Assembly: GCF_013423485.1 (NCBI RefSeq)
Contig: NZ_JABFFR010000036.1
Span: 1 to 64,000 of the forward strand
DNA length: 64,000 bases
Direction of reading: 5' to 3'
DNA from: Azospirillum oleiclasticum
Lineage (GTDB): Bacteria; Pseudomonadota; Alphaproteobacteria; Azospirillales; Azospirillaceae
Shown here: positions 15,380 through 25,691 of the stretch, one piece after another
Numbering within the stretch: position 1 is the stretch's first letter
Layout of the letters: each line of letters starts with the position of its first letter
Translations under genes and position numbers: made by a program
The notes under the pieces: model-generated
Told to the model about the DNA's origin: nothing
Database searches by the model: none
Seen by the model: only the letters and a program-made list of their open reading frames with translations

Positions 15380-18300
15380 ACGGCGCACCCTTCGCCAAGG
15401 TCCTGATCGCCAACCGCGGTGCCATCGCCACCCGCATCATCCGCACGCTGGACCGCATGGGCATCGCCTCGGTGGCCGTGTATTCGGAGGCCGACGCCCA
15501 GTCCCTGCACGTCGCGGCAGCAGGAGAGGCGGTGTGCATCGGCCCCGCCGCGGTGTCCGAGAGCTACCTGAACGCCGACCGCATCCTGGAGGCGGCGCGG
15601 GCGACGGGGGCCGGTGCGATCCACCCCGGCTACGGCTTCCTGTCGGAGAATCCGGGCTTCGCCGAGGCGTGTACCGCGGCCGGCATCGCCTTCATCGGGC
15701 CGACGGCGGACCAGATGCGCGCGTTCGGGCTGAAGCACACGGCGCGCGCGCTGGCCGAGGAGGCCGGCGTGCCGCTGTCGCCGGGCAGCGGGCTGCTGGA
15801 CGGGGCGGAGCAGGCGCTGGCCGAGGCGGCCCGCATCGGCTACCCCGTGATGATCAAGAGTACGGCCGGCGGCGGCGGCATCGGCATGCAGCTCTGCCGC
15901 GAGCCGGCGGCCCTGCCCGCCATGCTGGAGGCGGTCGAGCGGCTGTCGCGCAACAACTTCAAGGATTCCGGCGTCTATCTGGAGAAGTTCGTCGAGCGCG
16001 CCCGCCACATCGAGGTGCAGATCTTCGGCGACGGCCGCGGCGTGGTGGCTCTGGGCGAGCGCGACTGCTCGGCTCAACGCCGCAACCAGAAGGTCGTGGA
16101 GGAGACGCCGGCCCCCGGCCTGTCGCACGACCTCCGCCTCGCGCTCTTCGACGCGGCGGAGCGGCTGGGCCGGGCGGTCGGCTACCGCTCCGCTGGGACG
16201 GTGGAGTTCGTCTACGACGAGGACGCGAAGACCGCCTATTTCCTCGAGGTCAACACCCGGCTCCAGGTGGAGCATGGCGTGACGGAGGCGGTGACCGGCA
16301 TCGACCTCGTGGAATGGATGGTGCGCGCCGCCGCCGGCGAGGCTCTGCCGCTGGCCGAGCACCGGGAGCGGGCGCGGGCCGGCGCGACGGGTGCCGCCAT
16401 CCAGGTGCGCCTCTACGCCGAGGATCCCGGCCGCAACTTCCGCCCCTCCTCCGGCACACTGACCGAGCTGGTGTTCCCGGACAGTGCGCGGGTGGAGAGC
16501 TGGGTGGAGCGGGGCAGCGAGGTGACGCCCTTCTACGACCCCATGCTCGCCAAGATCATCGTGCGCGGGGACGACCGGGCCGACGCGCTGGCCCGGCTGC
16601 GCACGGTACTCGACGGCTGCCGTATCGCGGGGATCGAGACCAACCTGGGCTATCTGCGCCGCATCGCCGCCGATCCGGCCTTCGCCGCCGGCGGCATCAC
16701 CACCCGCTGGCTGGAGACTCTGGCCCACAGCGCCCCGACGCTGGAGGTGCTGGCCCCTGGCACGCTCACCACCGTGCAGGACCATCCCGGCCGCGTCGGC
16801 TATTGGGAGGTCGGGGTGCCACCCAGCGGCCCCATGGACCCGCTGGCCTTCCGCCTGGGCAACCGGGCGCTCGGCAACCCGGAGGGGGCGGCGGGGCTGG
16901 AGATCACGGTGTCCGGCCCGACGCTGCGCTTCAACACCGGCGCCACCATCTGCCTGACCGGGGCCGCCATGCCGGCGACGCTGGACGGGGCACCGGTTCC
17001 CTATTGGGAGCCGGTAACCGTGCCGGCCGGGGCCAACCTGCGCGTCGGCACCGTCAGCGGGGCCGGCTGCCGCGCCTATCTGCTGGTGCGCGGCGGCATC
17101 GACGTGCCGGATTACCTGGGCAGCAAGGCCACCTTCACGCTCGGCCGATTCGGCGGCCACGGCGGGCGGGCGCTGATGGCCGGCGACATCCTGCATCTGG
17201 GCGATGAGCCCGTGGCGGGGGAGCCGGTGCCGGTGCCGGAGGAGGATCGTCCGGCCTATGGCCACGCCTGGGAGATCGGCGTGCTCCATGGCCCGCATGG
17301 GGCGCCCGACTTCTTCACCCCCGACGACATCGCGACCTTCTTCGCCGCCGACTGGCAGGTGCATTACAACTCCAGCCGCACCGGCGTGCGCCTGGTCGGG
17401 CCGAAGCCGCAATGGGCGCGGGCCGACGGTGGGGAGGCGGGGCTGCACCCCTCCAACATCCACGACAACGCCTACGCCATTGGTGCTGTGGACTTCACCG
17501 GCGACATGCCGGTGATCCTGGGACCGGACGGGCCGAGCCTGGGCGGCTTCGTCTGCCCGGTCACCATCGTGGACGCCGAGCTGTGGAAGGTCGGGCAGCT
17601 CCGGCCGGGCGACACGGTGCGCTTCGTGGCCCTGGACAGCCGGGACGCCGTTCTGCACCGGCTCGACGCCGCCCCCGGCCGCGAGGCGGTGGTGTACCGG
17701 CGGCAGGGGGACCGGTATCTGCTGGTGGAATACGGCCCGCCGGTGCTCGACCTCGCCCTGCGCTTCCGGGCGCACGCCTTGCAGGAGTGGGTGCGCAACG
17801 CCAGACTGCCGGGGATTCTGGACCTGACGCCGGGCATCCGGTCGTTGCAAATCCATTACGATAACAGCCTGATAACGCTCGATACGCTCCTGGAACAACT
17901 TGTCGCGGCGGAGGACGAACTGCCCGCTGTGGACGAGTTGGAGGTCCCCACCCGCACCGTGCATCTGCCGCTGTCCTGGGACGACGAGGCGACGCGGCTC
18001 GCCATCGCCAAATACACGCAGTCGGTGCGCCCCGACGCGCCCTGGTGCCCGAGCAACATCGAGTTCATCCGCCGCATCAACGGGCTGGACAGCATCGAAG
18101 CGGTCAAGCGCATCGTCTTCGAGGCGAGCTACCTCGTGCTCGGCCTCGGCGACGTCTATCTGGGAGCACCCGTGGCGACGCCGGTAGACCCGCGCCACCG
18201 CCTCGTCACCACCAAATACAACCCGGCCCGCACCTGGACGCCGGAGAACGCGGTGGGAATCGGCGGCGCCTATCTTTGCGTTTACGGGATGGAGGGTCCG

Positions 18301-18900
18301 GGCGGCTACCAGTTCGTCGGCCGCACCGTGCAGATGTGGAACACCCACCGCGTCAACGGTCCTTTCGAAGCCGGAAAGCCCTGGCTGCTGCGCCATTTCG
18401 ACCAGATCCGGTTCTTCCCGGTCAGTCATGAGGAGTTGGAGCGGCTGCGCGCCGATTTCCCGCTGGGCCGCGCGCAACTCCGCATCGAGGAGGGGGTGTT
18501 CCGGCTGAAGGAGCACCGCCGCTTCCTGGAGGAGCACGCGACTGACATCGCCGCCTTCACCGCCCGCCGCCAGGCCGCCTTCGAGGCCGAGCGGGCGCGC
18601 TGGGAGGCCGCCGGCCAGCCGCTCTTCGTTGCGGAACCGGAAGAAACCACTGGCGCTGACACCGCCGACCTGCCCGCGGGCACGGAGGCGGTGCCGTCCC
18701 CGGTGCCCGGCAGCGTCTGGAAACTCGCCGCCGCACCCGGCAACGCCGTCAAGGCCGGCGAGCCGCTGCTGATCGTGGAATCCATGAAGATGGAGATCGC
18801 GGTCCCGGCACCGGCCGACGGCACGGTCGTGGAGATCCGCTGCGCCGAGGGTCAGGCCGTCGCGCTCGGCCAGACGCTCGCAGTCTTTCGTTCAGCCTGA
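15376..18900 (+). CDS. Biotin-dependent urea/guanidine carboxylase
   Basis: A 1174-residue ATP- and biotin-dependent carboxylase. Biotin carboxylase occupies about 1-450 (ATP-grasp glycine loop [12 protein letters not shown], catalytic [14 protein letters not shown]). The carboxyltransferase part consists of fused KipI/KipA-like (AHS1/AHS2) domains, with [20 protein letters not shown] at its start, and ends near 1060. The C-terminal biotinyl domain carries VESMKMEI with the biotin Lys at 1138. Because the operon has a guanidine-I riboswitch and two DUF1989 genes, guanidine is the more likely substrate than urea; this is contextual. The fused allophanate hydrolase of fungal urea amidolyase is absent, and no separate atzF-type gene is in the window. 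Confidence 0.93.
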   Translation: MNGAPFAKVLIANRGAIATRIIRTLDRMGIASVAVYSEADAQSLHVAAAGEAVCIGPAAVSESYLNADRILEAARATGAGAIHPGYGFLSENPGFAEACTAAGIAFIGPTADQMRAFGLKHTARALAEEAGVPLSPGSGLLDGAEQALAEAARIGYPVMIKSTAGGGGIGMQLCREPAALPAMLEAVERLSRNNFKDSGVYLEKFVERARHIEVQIFGDGRGVVALGERDCSAQRRNQKVVEETPAPGLSHDLRLALFDAAERLGRAVGYRSAGTVEFVYDEDAKTAYFLEVNTRLQVEHGVTEAVTGIDLVEWMVRAAAGEALPLAEHRERARAGATGAAIQVRLYAEDPGRNFRPSSGTLTELVFPDSARVESWVERGSEVTPFYDPMLAKIIVRGDDRADALARLRTVLDGCRIAGIETNLGYLRRIAADPAFAAGGITTRWLETLAHSAPTLEVLAPGTLTTVQDHPGRVGYWEVGVPPSGPMDPLAFRLGNRALGNPEGAAGLEITVSGPTLRFNTGATICLTGAAMPATLDGAPVPYWEPVTVPAGANLRVGTVSGAGCRAYLLVRGGIDVPDYLGSKATFTLGRFGGHGGRALMAGDILHLGDEPVAGEPVPVPEEDRPAYGHAWEIGVLHGPHGAPDFFTPDDIATFFAADWQVHYNSSRTGVRLVGPKPQWARADGGEAGLHPSNIHDNAYAIGAVDFTGDMPVILGPDGPSLGGFVCPVTIVDAELWKVGQLRPGDTVRFVALDSRDAVLHRLDAAPGREAVVYRRQGDRYLLVEYGPPVLDLALRFRAHALQEWVRNARLPGILDLTPGIRSLQIHYDNSLITLDTLLEQLVAAEDELPAVDELEVPTRTVHLPLSWDDEATRLAIAKYTQSVRPDAPWCPSNIEFIRRINGLDSIEAVKRIVFEASYLVLGLGDVYLGAPVATPVDPRHRLVTTKYNPARTWTPENAVGIGGAYLCVYGMEGPGGYQFVGRTVQMWNTHRVNGPFEAGKPWLLRHFDQIRFFPVSHEELERLRADFPLGRAQLRIEEGVFRLKEHRRFLEEHATDIAAFTARRQAAFEAERARWEAAGQPLFVAEPEETTGADTADLPAGTEAVPSPVPGSVWKLAAAPGNAVKAGEPLLIVESMKMEIAVPAPADGTVVEIRCAEGQAVALGQTLAVFRSA

Positions 18901-18935
18901 TTGAAACCACGGAAAATCAGAAAGAGGGGCTTCGC

Positions 18936-20015
18936 ATGCGCACACTGACGAGACGCGCTCTGTTCGGGCTGTTCGCCGCCGTCCTGCTGCTCGCCGGCCA
19001 TGGCCCGGCCGACGCGGCGCCCAAGAAGAGCTTTAAGGTCGCGTGGTCGATCTACGCCGGCTGGATGCCCTGGGGCTACGCCGCCGACAGCGGCATCATG
19101 AAGAAATGGGCGGACAAGTACGGCATCACGGTCGAGATCGTGCAGATCAACGACTATGTGGAGTCGATCAACCAGTACACCGCCGGCGCCTTCGACGGCT
19201 GCGTGATGACCAACATGGACGCGCTGACCATCCCGGCGGCAGGCGGGGTGGACAGCACGGCGCTGATCGTCGGCGACTTCTCCAACGGCAACGACGGCAT
19301 CGTGCTCAAGACGGGCAAGAGCGTCAAGGACCTGAAGGGCAAGCGCGTCAACCTCGTCGAGCTGTCGGTGTCGCATTACCTGCTCGCCCGCGCCCTCGAT
19401 CAGGCCGGGATGAAGGAGCGCGACGTGACGGTGGTCAACACGTCGGACGCCGACATCGTTGGCGCCTACACCTCGTCGAAGGACGTGACGGCGGTCGTCA
19501 CCTGGAACCCGCAGCTCGCCGAGGTGGCGAAGGTCCCCGGCTCCACCATGGTGTTCGACAGCTCCAAGGTGCCGGGCGAGATCATCGACCTGATGGTGGT
19601 CAACAGCGCGGTCATGAAGGACAACCCGGCCTTCGCCAAGGCGCTGGTCGGCGCCTGGTACGAGATCATGGGGCTGATGGCCGCCCCCGAGACTCCGGCC
19701 GGCAAGGCGGCGCTGGAGGCGATGGCCAAGGCGTCGGGCACGGATCTCGCCGGCTACATGGGCCAACTCGCCACCACCCGCATGTACCACACCCCGGCCG
19801 AGGCGGTGGGCTTCGCCACCGGCTCCACCCTGGTGAAGACCATGGATCTGGTGCGCACCTTCTCCTTCCAGCACGGGCTGCTGGGCGAGGGCGCGAAGTC
19901 GGCCGACACCGTGGGCATGGTCTTCCCCGGTGGCAACACGCTGGGCAACCCCAAGAACATCAAGCTGCGCTTCGACGCGGAGGTCATGAAGATGGCCGCC
20001 GACGGAAAGCTCTGA
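18936..20015 (+). CDS. ABC transporter substrate-binding protein (NMT1/THI5-like, probable guanidine or urea uptake)
   Basis: Periplasmic binding protein of 359 residues with an Arg-containing signal peptide (MRTLTRRALFGLFAAVLLLAGHG, cleavage near ADA-AP). The mature part begins FKVAWSIYAGWMPWGYAADSG, typical of the NMT1/TauA-like group often annotated as putative urea ABC transporter binding proteins. It starts 35 bases after the carboxylase with GAGGGG before the ATG, and permease and ATPase genes follow. Operon position under a guanidine riboswitch suggests it binds guanidine or a related guanidinium compound, which is inference. Tryptophans near residues 35-52 could form the ligand pocket. 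Confidence 0.87.
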   Translation: MRTLTRRALFGLFAAVLLLAGHGPADAAPKKSFKVAWSIYAGWMPWGYAADSGIMKKWADKYGITVEIVQINDYVESINQYTAGAFDGCVMTNMDALTIPAAGGVDSTALIVGDFSNGNDGIVLKTGKSVKDLKGKRVNLVELSVSHYLLARALDQAGMKERDVTVVNTSDADIVGAYTSSKDVTAVVTWNPQLAEVAKVPGSTMVFDSSKVPGEIIDLMVVNSAVMKDNPAFAKALVGAWYEIMGLMAAPETPAGKAALEAMAKASGTDLAGYMGQLATTRMYHTPAEAVGFATGSTLVKTMDLVRTFSFQHGLLGEGAKSADTVGMVFPGGNTLGNPKNIKLRFDAEVMKMAADGKL

Positions 20016-20018
20016 CGC

Positions 20019-20843
20019 ATGCGGCGGGTCATCAACCGCCGGCCGGGCCGGGGCGGCTTCCTGTTCTGGAGCGCCCTGCCCTTCGCCATCGCCGCGGCCG
20101 GCTACGCCGTCGCTTCGGCGCTGCGGCTGGCCGAGAATCCCGGCGACAGGCTGCTGCCGCCGCTGTCGGCCATGGCGGACGCGGTGGTGCGCATGGGCTT
20201 CACGCCCGACACGCGCACCGGCGACTATCTGCTGTGGGCGGACACGGCGGCCAGCCTGCAACGGCTGGGGCTCGGGCTGGGGGTGGCGACGGCGCTGGCG
20301 CTGCTGCTGGGGGTGGCGATCGGGCTGATCCCCTACGTCAGGGCCGGGCTGTCGGCCTTCGTGGCCGTGCTGTCGATGATCCCGCCGATGGCGGTGCTGC
20401 CGGTGCTGTTCATCGTGTTCGGCCTGGACGAGCTGTCCAAGGTGGTGCTGATCGTGGTCGGCATCGCCCCCTTCCTGATCCGCGACCTGTCGCTGCGGGT
20501 GGAGGAGATGCCGCGCGAGCAGCTCATCAAGGCGCAGACGCTGGGCGCCTCCTCCTGGCAGATCGTGCTCCAGGTGGTGCTGCCGCAGATGCTGCCCCGG
20601 CTGATCGACGCGGTGCGGCTGTCGCTGGGGCCGGCCTGGCTGTTCCTGATCTCGGCCGAGGCCATCGCGGCGACGGAGGGGCTGGGCTACCGCATCTTCC
20701 TGGTGCGGCGCTACATGGCGATGGACGTGATCCTGCCCTACGTCGCCTGGATCACGCTGCTGGCCTTCCTGTCCGACACCCTGCTGCGGCTGCTGAGTCG
20801 CAGCCTGTTCCCCTGGCAGCGCGCCGGAAAGGGGGCGTCATGA
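20019..20843 (+). CDS. ABC transporter permease (guanidine/urea operon)
   Basis: Inner-membrane permease of 274 residues with about six hydrophobic segments and the BPD_transp_1 cytoplasmic loop: EQLIKAQTLGASSWQIVLQV is the EAA-type motif contacting the ATPase. It belongs to the SsuC/TauC group. It begins three bases after the stop of the binding protein and its own stop overlaps the ATG of the ATPase gene (ATGA at 20840-20843). It is therefore part of the same transporter and, by position, of the guanidine operon. Confidence 0.9.
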   Translation: MRRVINRRPGRGGFLFWSALPFAIAAAGYAVASALRLAENPGDRLLPPLSAMADAVVRMGFTPDTRTGDYLLWADTAASLQRLGLGLGVATALALLLGVAIGLIPYVRAGLSAFVAVLSMIPPMAVLPVLFIVFGLDELSKVVLIVVGIAPFLIRDLSLRVEEMPREQLIKAQTLGASSWQIVLQVVLPQMLPRLIDAVRLSLGPAWLFLISAEAIAATEGLGYRIFLVRRYMAMDVILPYVAWITLLAFLSDTLLRLLSRSLFPWQRAGKGAS

Positions 20844-21601
20844 GCGCCGTCAGCGTCCGCGACCTGTGGATGGAATACCCCAACCAGGTGGTGCTGGAAC
20901 GCCTGAACCTGGAGATCGCCGCCGGCTCCTTCTGCGCGCTGGTCGGGCCGTCGGGCTGCGGCAAGACCACCTTCCTGCGGCTTCTGCTGGGGGAGGAGCG
21001 GCCGACCCGCGGCGCGATCACGGTGGACGGGCAGCCGCTGGTCGCCGAACCAGGGCCGGGGCGCGGCGTGGTGTTCCAGCGCTATTCGGTCTTCCCGCAC
21101 CGCACGGTGCTGGAGAACGTGATCATGGGGCGGGAGTTCGCGGGCTCGCGCCTGCTCGGCCGGCTGTTCGGCGCCGCCCGCCGCGCCGCCATCGAGGAGG
21201 CGGAGGGCTGGCTGGAGTGCGTGGGCCTCGCCGCCCACCGCGACAAATACCCGGCCGAGCTGTCCGGCGGCATGCAGCAGCGCCTTGCCATCGCCCAGGC
21301 GCTGATCGTGAAGCCCCGCATCCTGCTGCTGGACGAGCCCTTCGGCGCGCTCGACCCCGGCACCCGCGCCCAGATGCACGAGCTGCTGCTGCGGCTGTGG
21401 CGGGAGGAGCGGATGACCGTCTTCATGGTCACCCACGATTTGAAGGAGGGCTTCACGCTCGCCACCCGCGTGCTGGCCTTCGAAAAGCTCCGCATCGACC
21501 CCACCGACCCCGGCCGCTTCGGCGCCACCATCACCTACGACCTGAAGGTCAACGAGGAGCGGGCGGCGGAGATGGCGCCACCCTTGGCGCTGTCCGCGTG
21601 A
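20840..21601 (+). CDS. ABC transporter ATP-binding protein (guanidine/urea operon)
   Basis: ATPase subunit of 253 residues energising the adjacent permease. Walker A GPSGCGKTT, Q-loop VVFQRYSVFP, signature LSGGMQQRLAIAQAL, Walker B ILLLDEPFGALD and switch His in MVTHD are all intact. It is in the SsuB/TauB family. The ATG overlaps the permease stop. It is the last gene of the riboswitch-controlled operon and ends 18 bases from the convergent lysR gene. The C-terminal 40 residues (IDPTDPGRFGATITYDLKVN) are characteristic of the subgroup linked to urea carboxylase clusters. Confidence 0.92.
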   Translation: MSAVSVRDLWMEYPNQVVLERLNLEIAAGSFCALVGPSGCGKTTFLRLLLGEERPTRGAITVDGQPLVAEPGPGRGVVFQRYSVFPHRTVLENVIMGREFAGSRLLGRLFGAARRAAIEEAEGWLECVGLAAHRDKYPAELSGGMQQRLAIAQALIVKPRILLLDEPFGALDPGTRAQMHELLLRLWREERMTVFMVTHDLKEGFTLATRVLAFEKLRIDPTDPGRFGATITYDLKVNEERAAEMAPPLALSA

Positions 21602-21619
21602 GGGCCGGCACAACCGGCT

Positions 21620-22519
21620 CTATCGCGACCGCGCGGACCGGGAGGCGATCAGCCGGTCGATGTTCTCCAGGAAGGACCGGAGGATCGGCGACGGGTTGTC
21701 CGCCCGGTAGCCCACCGCGATCTCGATGACCGGCGCGTTGCCGGCCAGGGGGCGGCTGACCACAGACGGCGGCAGCAGCGATTCGACGTAGGCCGGCAGA
21801 AGCGTCACGCCGCGGGTGGACGCGACCAGCGATATTCCGGTTGCGAAACCATCCAGGACATGGGTCGGCGCCACGACGATCCCGCGCTCGCGCAGATAGC
21901 GATCGACGATCCCCCGCAGCACATGCGGCGTTTCCGAATACCCGATGAAGGTCTCCGGATCCAGATCCCGCGGGTCGATCTCGGATCGACCGGCCAACGG
22001 GTGGTCGCCGGGCAGGATGACCACGATCGGCTCATGCGCGATGACTTTGTAGGTGACGTCCGGCTGGGGTTCGATCCGCGAGAAGCCGAGGTCGATCTCC
22101 CCCCGCTGAAGCGCCGCGCCGATGTCGGGCGAGAAGTCGCTCGACACCCGGAAGTCGATGCTCTTGAGCTGGTCGCGGAGGACGTGGGTGACGTGAGGCA
22201 GCCACTCCACCTCCTGTCCCGTCAGAAAGCCCACGGCGAAGCTGGTCTTCGGAGGGCGGGCCACCCGCCTTGCCGCCGCCACCGCCTCGCCCACCTGGTT
22301 CAGCGCGATCCGCGCGTGATCCAGGAACGCACGGCCGGCGGGGGTGAGTTCGACGCCGCGCGAACCACGGACGAGGAGCTGGACGCCGACCTCGAGCTCC
22401 AGATCGCGGAGCTGGCGGCTGAGCGACGGCTGCGCCGTATGAAGCCGCTTCTCGGCCGCCGCCGTCAGGCTGCCTTCCTCGGCGACCGCGAGCAGGTAGC
22501 GGAGGTGTCGCAGTTCCAT
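21620..22519 (-). CDS. LysR-family transcriptional regulator
   Basis: A 299-residue LysR regulator. The winged HTH is at the N-terminus (MELRHLRYLLAVAEEGSLTAAAEKRLHTAQPSLSRQLRDLE, here listed as its two halves around the recognition helix TAQPSLSRQL), followed by the periplasmic-binding-like effector domain (FAVGFLTG, VSSDFSPDIG, VVILPGDHPLAG). It diverges from an SDR gene across a 220-base spacer and is therefore the likely regulator of the SDR/tautomerase pair. ATG 22519 gives the canonical LysR N-terminus; ATG 22528 would add three residues. Effector unknown. Confidence 0.9.
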   Translation of the reverse strand: MELRHLRYLLAVAEEGSLTAAAEKRLHTAQPSLSRQLRDLELEVGVQLLVRGSRGVELTPAGRAFLDHARIALNQVGEAVAAARRVARPPKTSFAVGFLTGQEVEWLPHVTHVLRDQLKSIDFRVSSDFSPDIGAALQRGEIDLGFSRIEPQPDVTYKVIAHEPIVVILPGDHPLAGRSEIDPRDLDPETFIGYSETPHVLRGIVDRYLRERGIVVAPTHVLDGFATGISLVASTRGVTLLPAYVESLLPPSVVSRPLAGNAPVIEIAVGYRADNPSPILRSFLENIDRLIASRSARSR

Positions 22520-22739
22520 CGTCCCCATCCCATGCCTGATAGGTATCGCTCCCACATATACAAAGTCCTTCTCCGCTTGGAAATCCCTGCTAGCTATTGA
22601 GGGCCGACGGGGAATCACTGCCGCCCAGGCATGGCGGCCCGAATTCCTCCGTTGTGCGGACAAGACGGATTCAGGAAGGCGGTGTGTGGACCGGTCGCCG
22701 GAAGGCGATCACCCGCCGCCATCGACACAGGAGTGACCG

Positions 22740-23495
22740 ATGACCACCATTTCGATCGTCACGGGCGGCAGCCGCGGGCTTGGCCGGAACACCGCCATCA
22801 GCATCGCGCGTCACGGCGGCGATGTGATCCTCACCTACCGCAGCGGCGCCGACGACGCGAAGGCGGTCGTCGCCGAGATCGAAGCCATGGGGCGCAAGGC
22901 GGTGGCACTGCAACTCGACGTCGGCAGCGTCTCCGCCATTCCCGCCTTTGTCGAGGGCGTCCGGTCGGCGCTGGGCTCGACCTGGAACCGGGACCGCGTC
23001 GATCACCTGATCAACAACGCCGGCCATGGCGCCATGGCCCCCTTCGCCGAGACGACCGAGGCGGAGTTCGACCAGCTCTTCAACGTGCACGTCAAGGGCG
23101 TGTTCTTCCTGACGCAGGCGCTTCTGCCGCTGCTCGCCGACGGCGGGCGGATCGTGAACTTCTCGTCGGGCCTGACCCGCGTCAGCTATCCCGGTTTCTC
23201 GGCTTACTCCGCCGCCAAGGGTGCGGTCGAGATCCTGACGCTCTACATGGCCAAGGAGCTGGGCGGCCGCGGCATCACCGTGAACACCATCGCCCCCGGC
23301 GCCATCGAGACCGACTTCCTGGGTGGTGCGGTGCGCGACACGCCCGAATACAACACGGCCTTCGCCAGCATGACCGCGCTTGGCCGCGTCGGCCTGCCCG
23401 ACGATATCGGCCCGGCGGTCGCCAGCCTGATCGGTCCCGACAACCGCTGGATCACCGCGCAGCGGATCGAGGTGTCGGGCGGCCAGAACATCTGA
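22740..23495 (+). CDS. SDR family oxidoreductase
   Basis: NAD(P)-dependent short-chain dehydrogenase of 251 residues. The cofactor loop TGGSRGLG is at residues 8-15, NNAG follows at the end of strand 4, and the catalytic Ser and YSAAK are present (FSSGLTRVSYPGFSAYSAAK region). The C-terminus closes with the tetramer segment IEVSGGQNI. An AGGAG lies before ATG 22740. It is divergent from lysR and precedes a tautomerase-family gene by 31 bases. The NADP preference is suggested by the Arg in the glycine loop; substrate is not deducible. Confidence 0.9.
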   Translation: MTTISIVTGGSRGLGRNTAISIARHGGDVILTYRSGADDAKAVVAEIEAMGRKAVALQLDVGSVSAIPAFVEGVRSALGSTWNRDRVDHLINNAGHGAMAPFAETTEAEFDQLFNVHVKGVFFLTQALLPLLADGGRIVNFSSGLTRVSYPGFSAYSAAKGAVEILTLYMAKELGGRGITVNTIAPGAIETDFLGGAVRDTPEYNTAFASMTALGRVGLPDDIGPAVASLIGPDNRWITAQRIEVSGGQNI

Positions 23496-23526
23496 GCGAC
23501 GGACTTACGCTGACGGGGTTTCCAGC

Positions 23527-23958
23527 ATGCCGAAGATCATCATCCATGCCCCCACGGGGGCCTTCGATGCGGCGGCGCGGCGGGGCGTCGCCGGGGAGCT
23601 GACCGACCTTGCGCTCGACTGCGAGGCGCTGCCGAAATCCCCCTTCATGGCGAGCATGGTCTGGACCTTCTTCAACGACTATGCCGGCGGCGCGGTGTTC
23701 ATGGGCGACCGGCCGGCGAGGGTCGGCATCGTCAGCGTGCAGATCCTCGCCATCCGGGGCGGCCTCGACGGCGATGCCAAGACGAGGCTGATCAAAGGCG
23801 CCACTGCAATTCTTGGCCGGCACCTTGGCCTGACGGAGCGCCCGCCGGTTCACATCGTGCTTCATGAAGTCGCCGCCACCGACTGGGGGATGTTCGGGGA
23901 GAACCCCGACCTGACGGCGATGCGCGCCTCGCCGGCCGACGCTCCGGCCATGGCGTAG
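23527..23958 (+). CDS. Tautomerase (4-oxalocrotonate tautomerase/MIF-like) family protein
   Basis: A 143-residue protein starting MPKIIIHAP, so Pro2 would be the catalytic N-terminal base after Met removal, as in the tautomerase superfamily. The length is about twice the 4-oxalocrotonate tautomerase monomer and a second beta-alpha-beta unit begins near residue 60 (VGIVSVQILAIRGGL), as in fused or MIF-like members. The segment PVHIVLHEVAATDWGMFGE carries the typical C-terminal strand and Trp. It lies just behind the SDR gene under the divergent LysR, so it probably takes part in the same small-molecule pathway. Confidence 0.75.
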   Translation: MPKIIIHAPTGAFDAAARRGVAGELTDLALDCEALPKSPFMASMVWTFFNDYAGGAVFMGDRPARVGIVSVQILAIRGGLDGDAKTRLIKGATAILGRHLGLTERPPVHIVLHEVAATDWGMFGENPDLTAMRASPADAPAMA

Positions 23959-24071
23959 CTCCCCACACAGCGGGCGTCGTGCCGGAGCCGGCGTCCGCGT
24001 GAGCCGATAAACCGGCGGTCCGGTCCACGTCCCCGTTGCCGGGCTACGCTTAGCTGTGTCATGGAAGGGGC

Positions 24072-25646
24072 ATGCTGAGCGCCCGCCTGCCCCTCCCGAT
24101 CGCCCGGGTCCTGCGCGTCGCCCTGGTGGCGGCGCTGACGATCACATCCGGTCCGGTGGTGCCGGCGGTGCTGGGCGGGGCCGTGACGATCGCGGCGGCG
24201 GGCGACGCGGAGGCGCGGTCGCGCTCGTCCGGCGGCTATTCGCGGCCGTCCTCGTCGGTGCGCACGCCGTCCGTTTCCTCCTCGTCCTCGTCGCGCTCCT
24301 CGGGCGGCTACAGCCGGCCGAGCGCCGACCGCACGCCGTCGGTGGCATCCCCCCGCCCCTCGGCCCCGTCCAGCTTCGACCGCAACGTCTCGCGCCAGAG
24401 CGGCTACGATTCGTTGCAGGACTACCGCCGCGACCAGCAGAGGTCGAGCGCCCCGCCCGCCGCCCCCGCCCAGGCGGAGCGCGAGCGCACGCCGTCGTCG
24501 GGCACAAGCCGCCGCGACGACGGGTGGAGCTGGAACTGGGGCCGGGCCTCGTCCAGCGGGCGGACGCCCAGCGTGGCGTCGCGCCCCGTCCAGCCGTCGA
24601 CCGCGCTGCCGGTGCCGCCGCCGGGCTACCAGCCGCCGCCCTACGCCGGGCGGATGCCCTCGCGCTACGGCGTGACGGACGCGCTGATGTGGTGGTTCCT
24701 GCTCGACAGCATCGGCGACGTCGCCAGCGCCTACGCGCTGTCCAACGCCGCCCGCAGCCACCCCGACGACTACCGCGCCTTCCGCGCCGACGCCGAGCGT
24801 GTGGCGGCGGAGAACCCGCAGGTCCGCGACCAGCTCGCCCGCGCGGACGCCGCGGTCGCGGAGGCCCCGGCCGCACCGTCCCAGGACGCGCCCGCCGGAT
24901 CGTCCGGTGGCGGCTGGGGGCTCGGCATCGTCCTGCTCATCCTGATCGTCGGAGGAGGGATCGGCTACATGGTGTTCATCCGCCGCAACCGCGGGCCGCG
25001 CAGCGACGCGCGCGGCGACGCCAGCGCCTCGGCCCCGGCCGGGGCGTCGCGCCGCTTCCGCGTCGGCATGCCGGTGCAGGTCGACCCCACCCCCTTCCTG
25101 CTCGCCGGGGATGCGGTGAAGGTCACCGCACCCGACGCCGCGTCGGGCTCGGCCACGGTCAAGGCGGTGGGCGTGCTGCGCTTCGGCGGGGTGGACGCCA
25201 ACCGGCTCTACGTCGACGAGGACCGCTTCTTCGAGGTGTATGTGGGCGCCGGCGGCGCCCTGGAGGGCTGCCGGTGGTTCACCCTGATCGACGAGGTGAC
25301 GCCGTCGCGGGAGGACTGGCCGGTGTGGCTCGACCCCAACGAGGGCATGCTCCATTACCACGCCTTCGAGACGCAGGACGGGGTGCTGTACGAGCGCGCC
25401 TGGGGACCGGCGGCGGGCAGCGCCCCGCCGCGCGAGTATCCGGAGACCATCGCGGCCGGCGGCGGCGCCGGCCCGGTGGAGCGCAAGCACACCGCCATGC
25501 TCTACCGGCGCGGCACCGGCCTTGCCGATCCCGCACCCGCCACCGAATACCTGCTGGTCGATGTGGTGGAGAACGCGGCCACGCGCACGGCGTCCGTACG
25601 CCTGTACGCGGGCATCGACATCAACCCGGCCACGCTTGCCCTCTGA
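24072..25646 (+). CDS. DUF2491 family protein (YjfK-like) with Ser/Arg-rich exported region
   Basis: A 524-residue membrane-associated protein. An N-terminal hydrophobic segment (residues 9-43) looks like a signal anchor. It is followed by a Ser/Pro/Arg low-complexity region (about 48-175) with repeated SSGGYSRPS units. A single transmembrane helix GWGLGIVLLILIVGGGIGYMVF is near 280-300, and the C-terminal globular domain (about 325-520) resembles DUF2491 of E. coli YjfK. The genes behind it encode DUF350 and PspA-like proteins, reproducing the yjfJKL gene set. The function is presumably envelope maintenance; that is inference from the PspA linkage. Confidence 0.72.
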   Translation: MLSARLPLPIARVLRVALVAALTITSGPVVPAVLGGAVTIAAAGDAEARSRSSGGYSRPSSSVRTPSVSSSSSSRSSGGYSRPSADRTPSVASPRPSAPSSFDRNVSRQSGYDSLQDYRRDQQRSSAPPAAPAQAERERTPSSGTSRRDDGWSWNWGRASSSGRTPSVASRPVQPSTALPVPPPGYQPPPYAGRMPSRYGVTDALMWWFLLDSIGDVASAYALSNAARSHPDDYRAFRADAERVAAENPQVRDQLARADAAVAEAPAAPSQDAPAGSSGGGWGLGIVLLILIVGGGIGYMVFIRRNRGPRSDARGDASASAPAGASRRFRVGMPVQVDPTPFLLAGDAVKVTAPDAASGSATVKAVGVLRFGGVDANRLYVDEDRFFEVYVGAGGALEGCRWFTLIDEVTPSREDWPVWLDPNEGMLHYHAFETQDGVLYERAWGPAAGSAPPREYPETIAAGGGAGPVERKHTAMLYRRGTGLADPAPATEYLLVDVVENAATRTASVRLYAGIDINPATLAL

Positions 25647-25691
25647 CCATCACGCCCTCCGACACCACGACCGAGCCAGGATCGACGCGCC

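Noticed and set aside
15331-18537. Minus-strand open frame of over 1000 codons opposite the carboxylase
   Set aside because: It mirrors the carboxylase codons and has no recognisable domain; the plus-strand protein is fully assigned.
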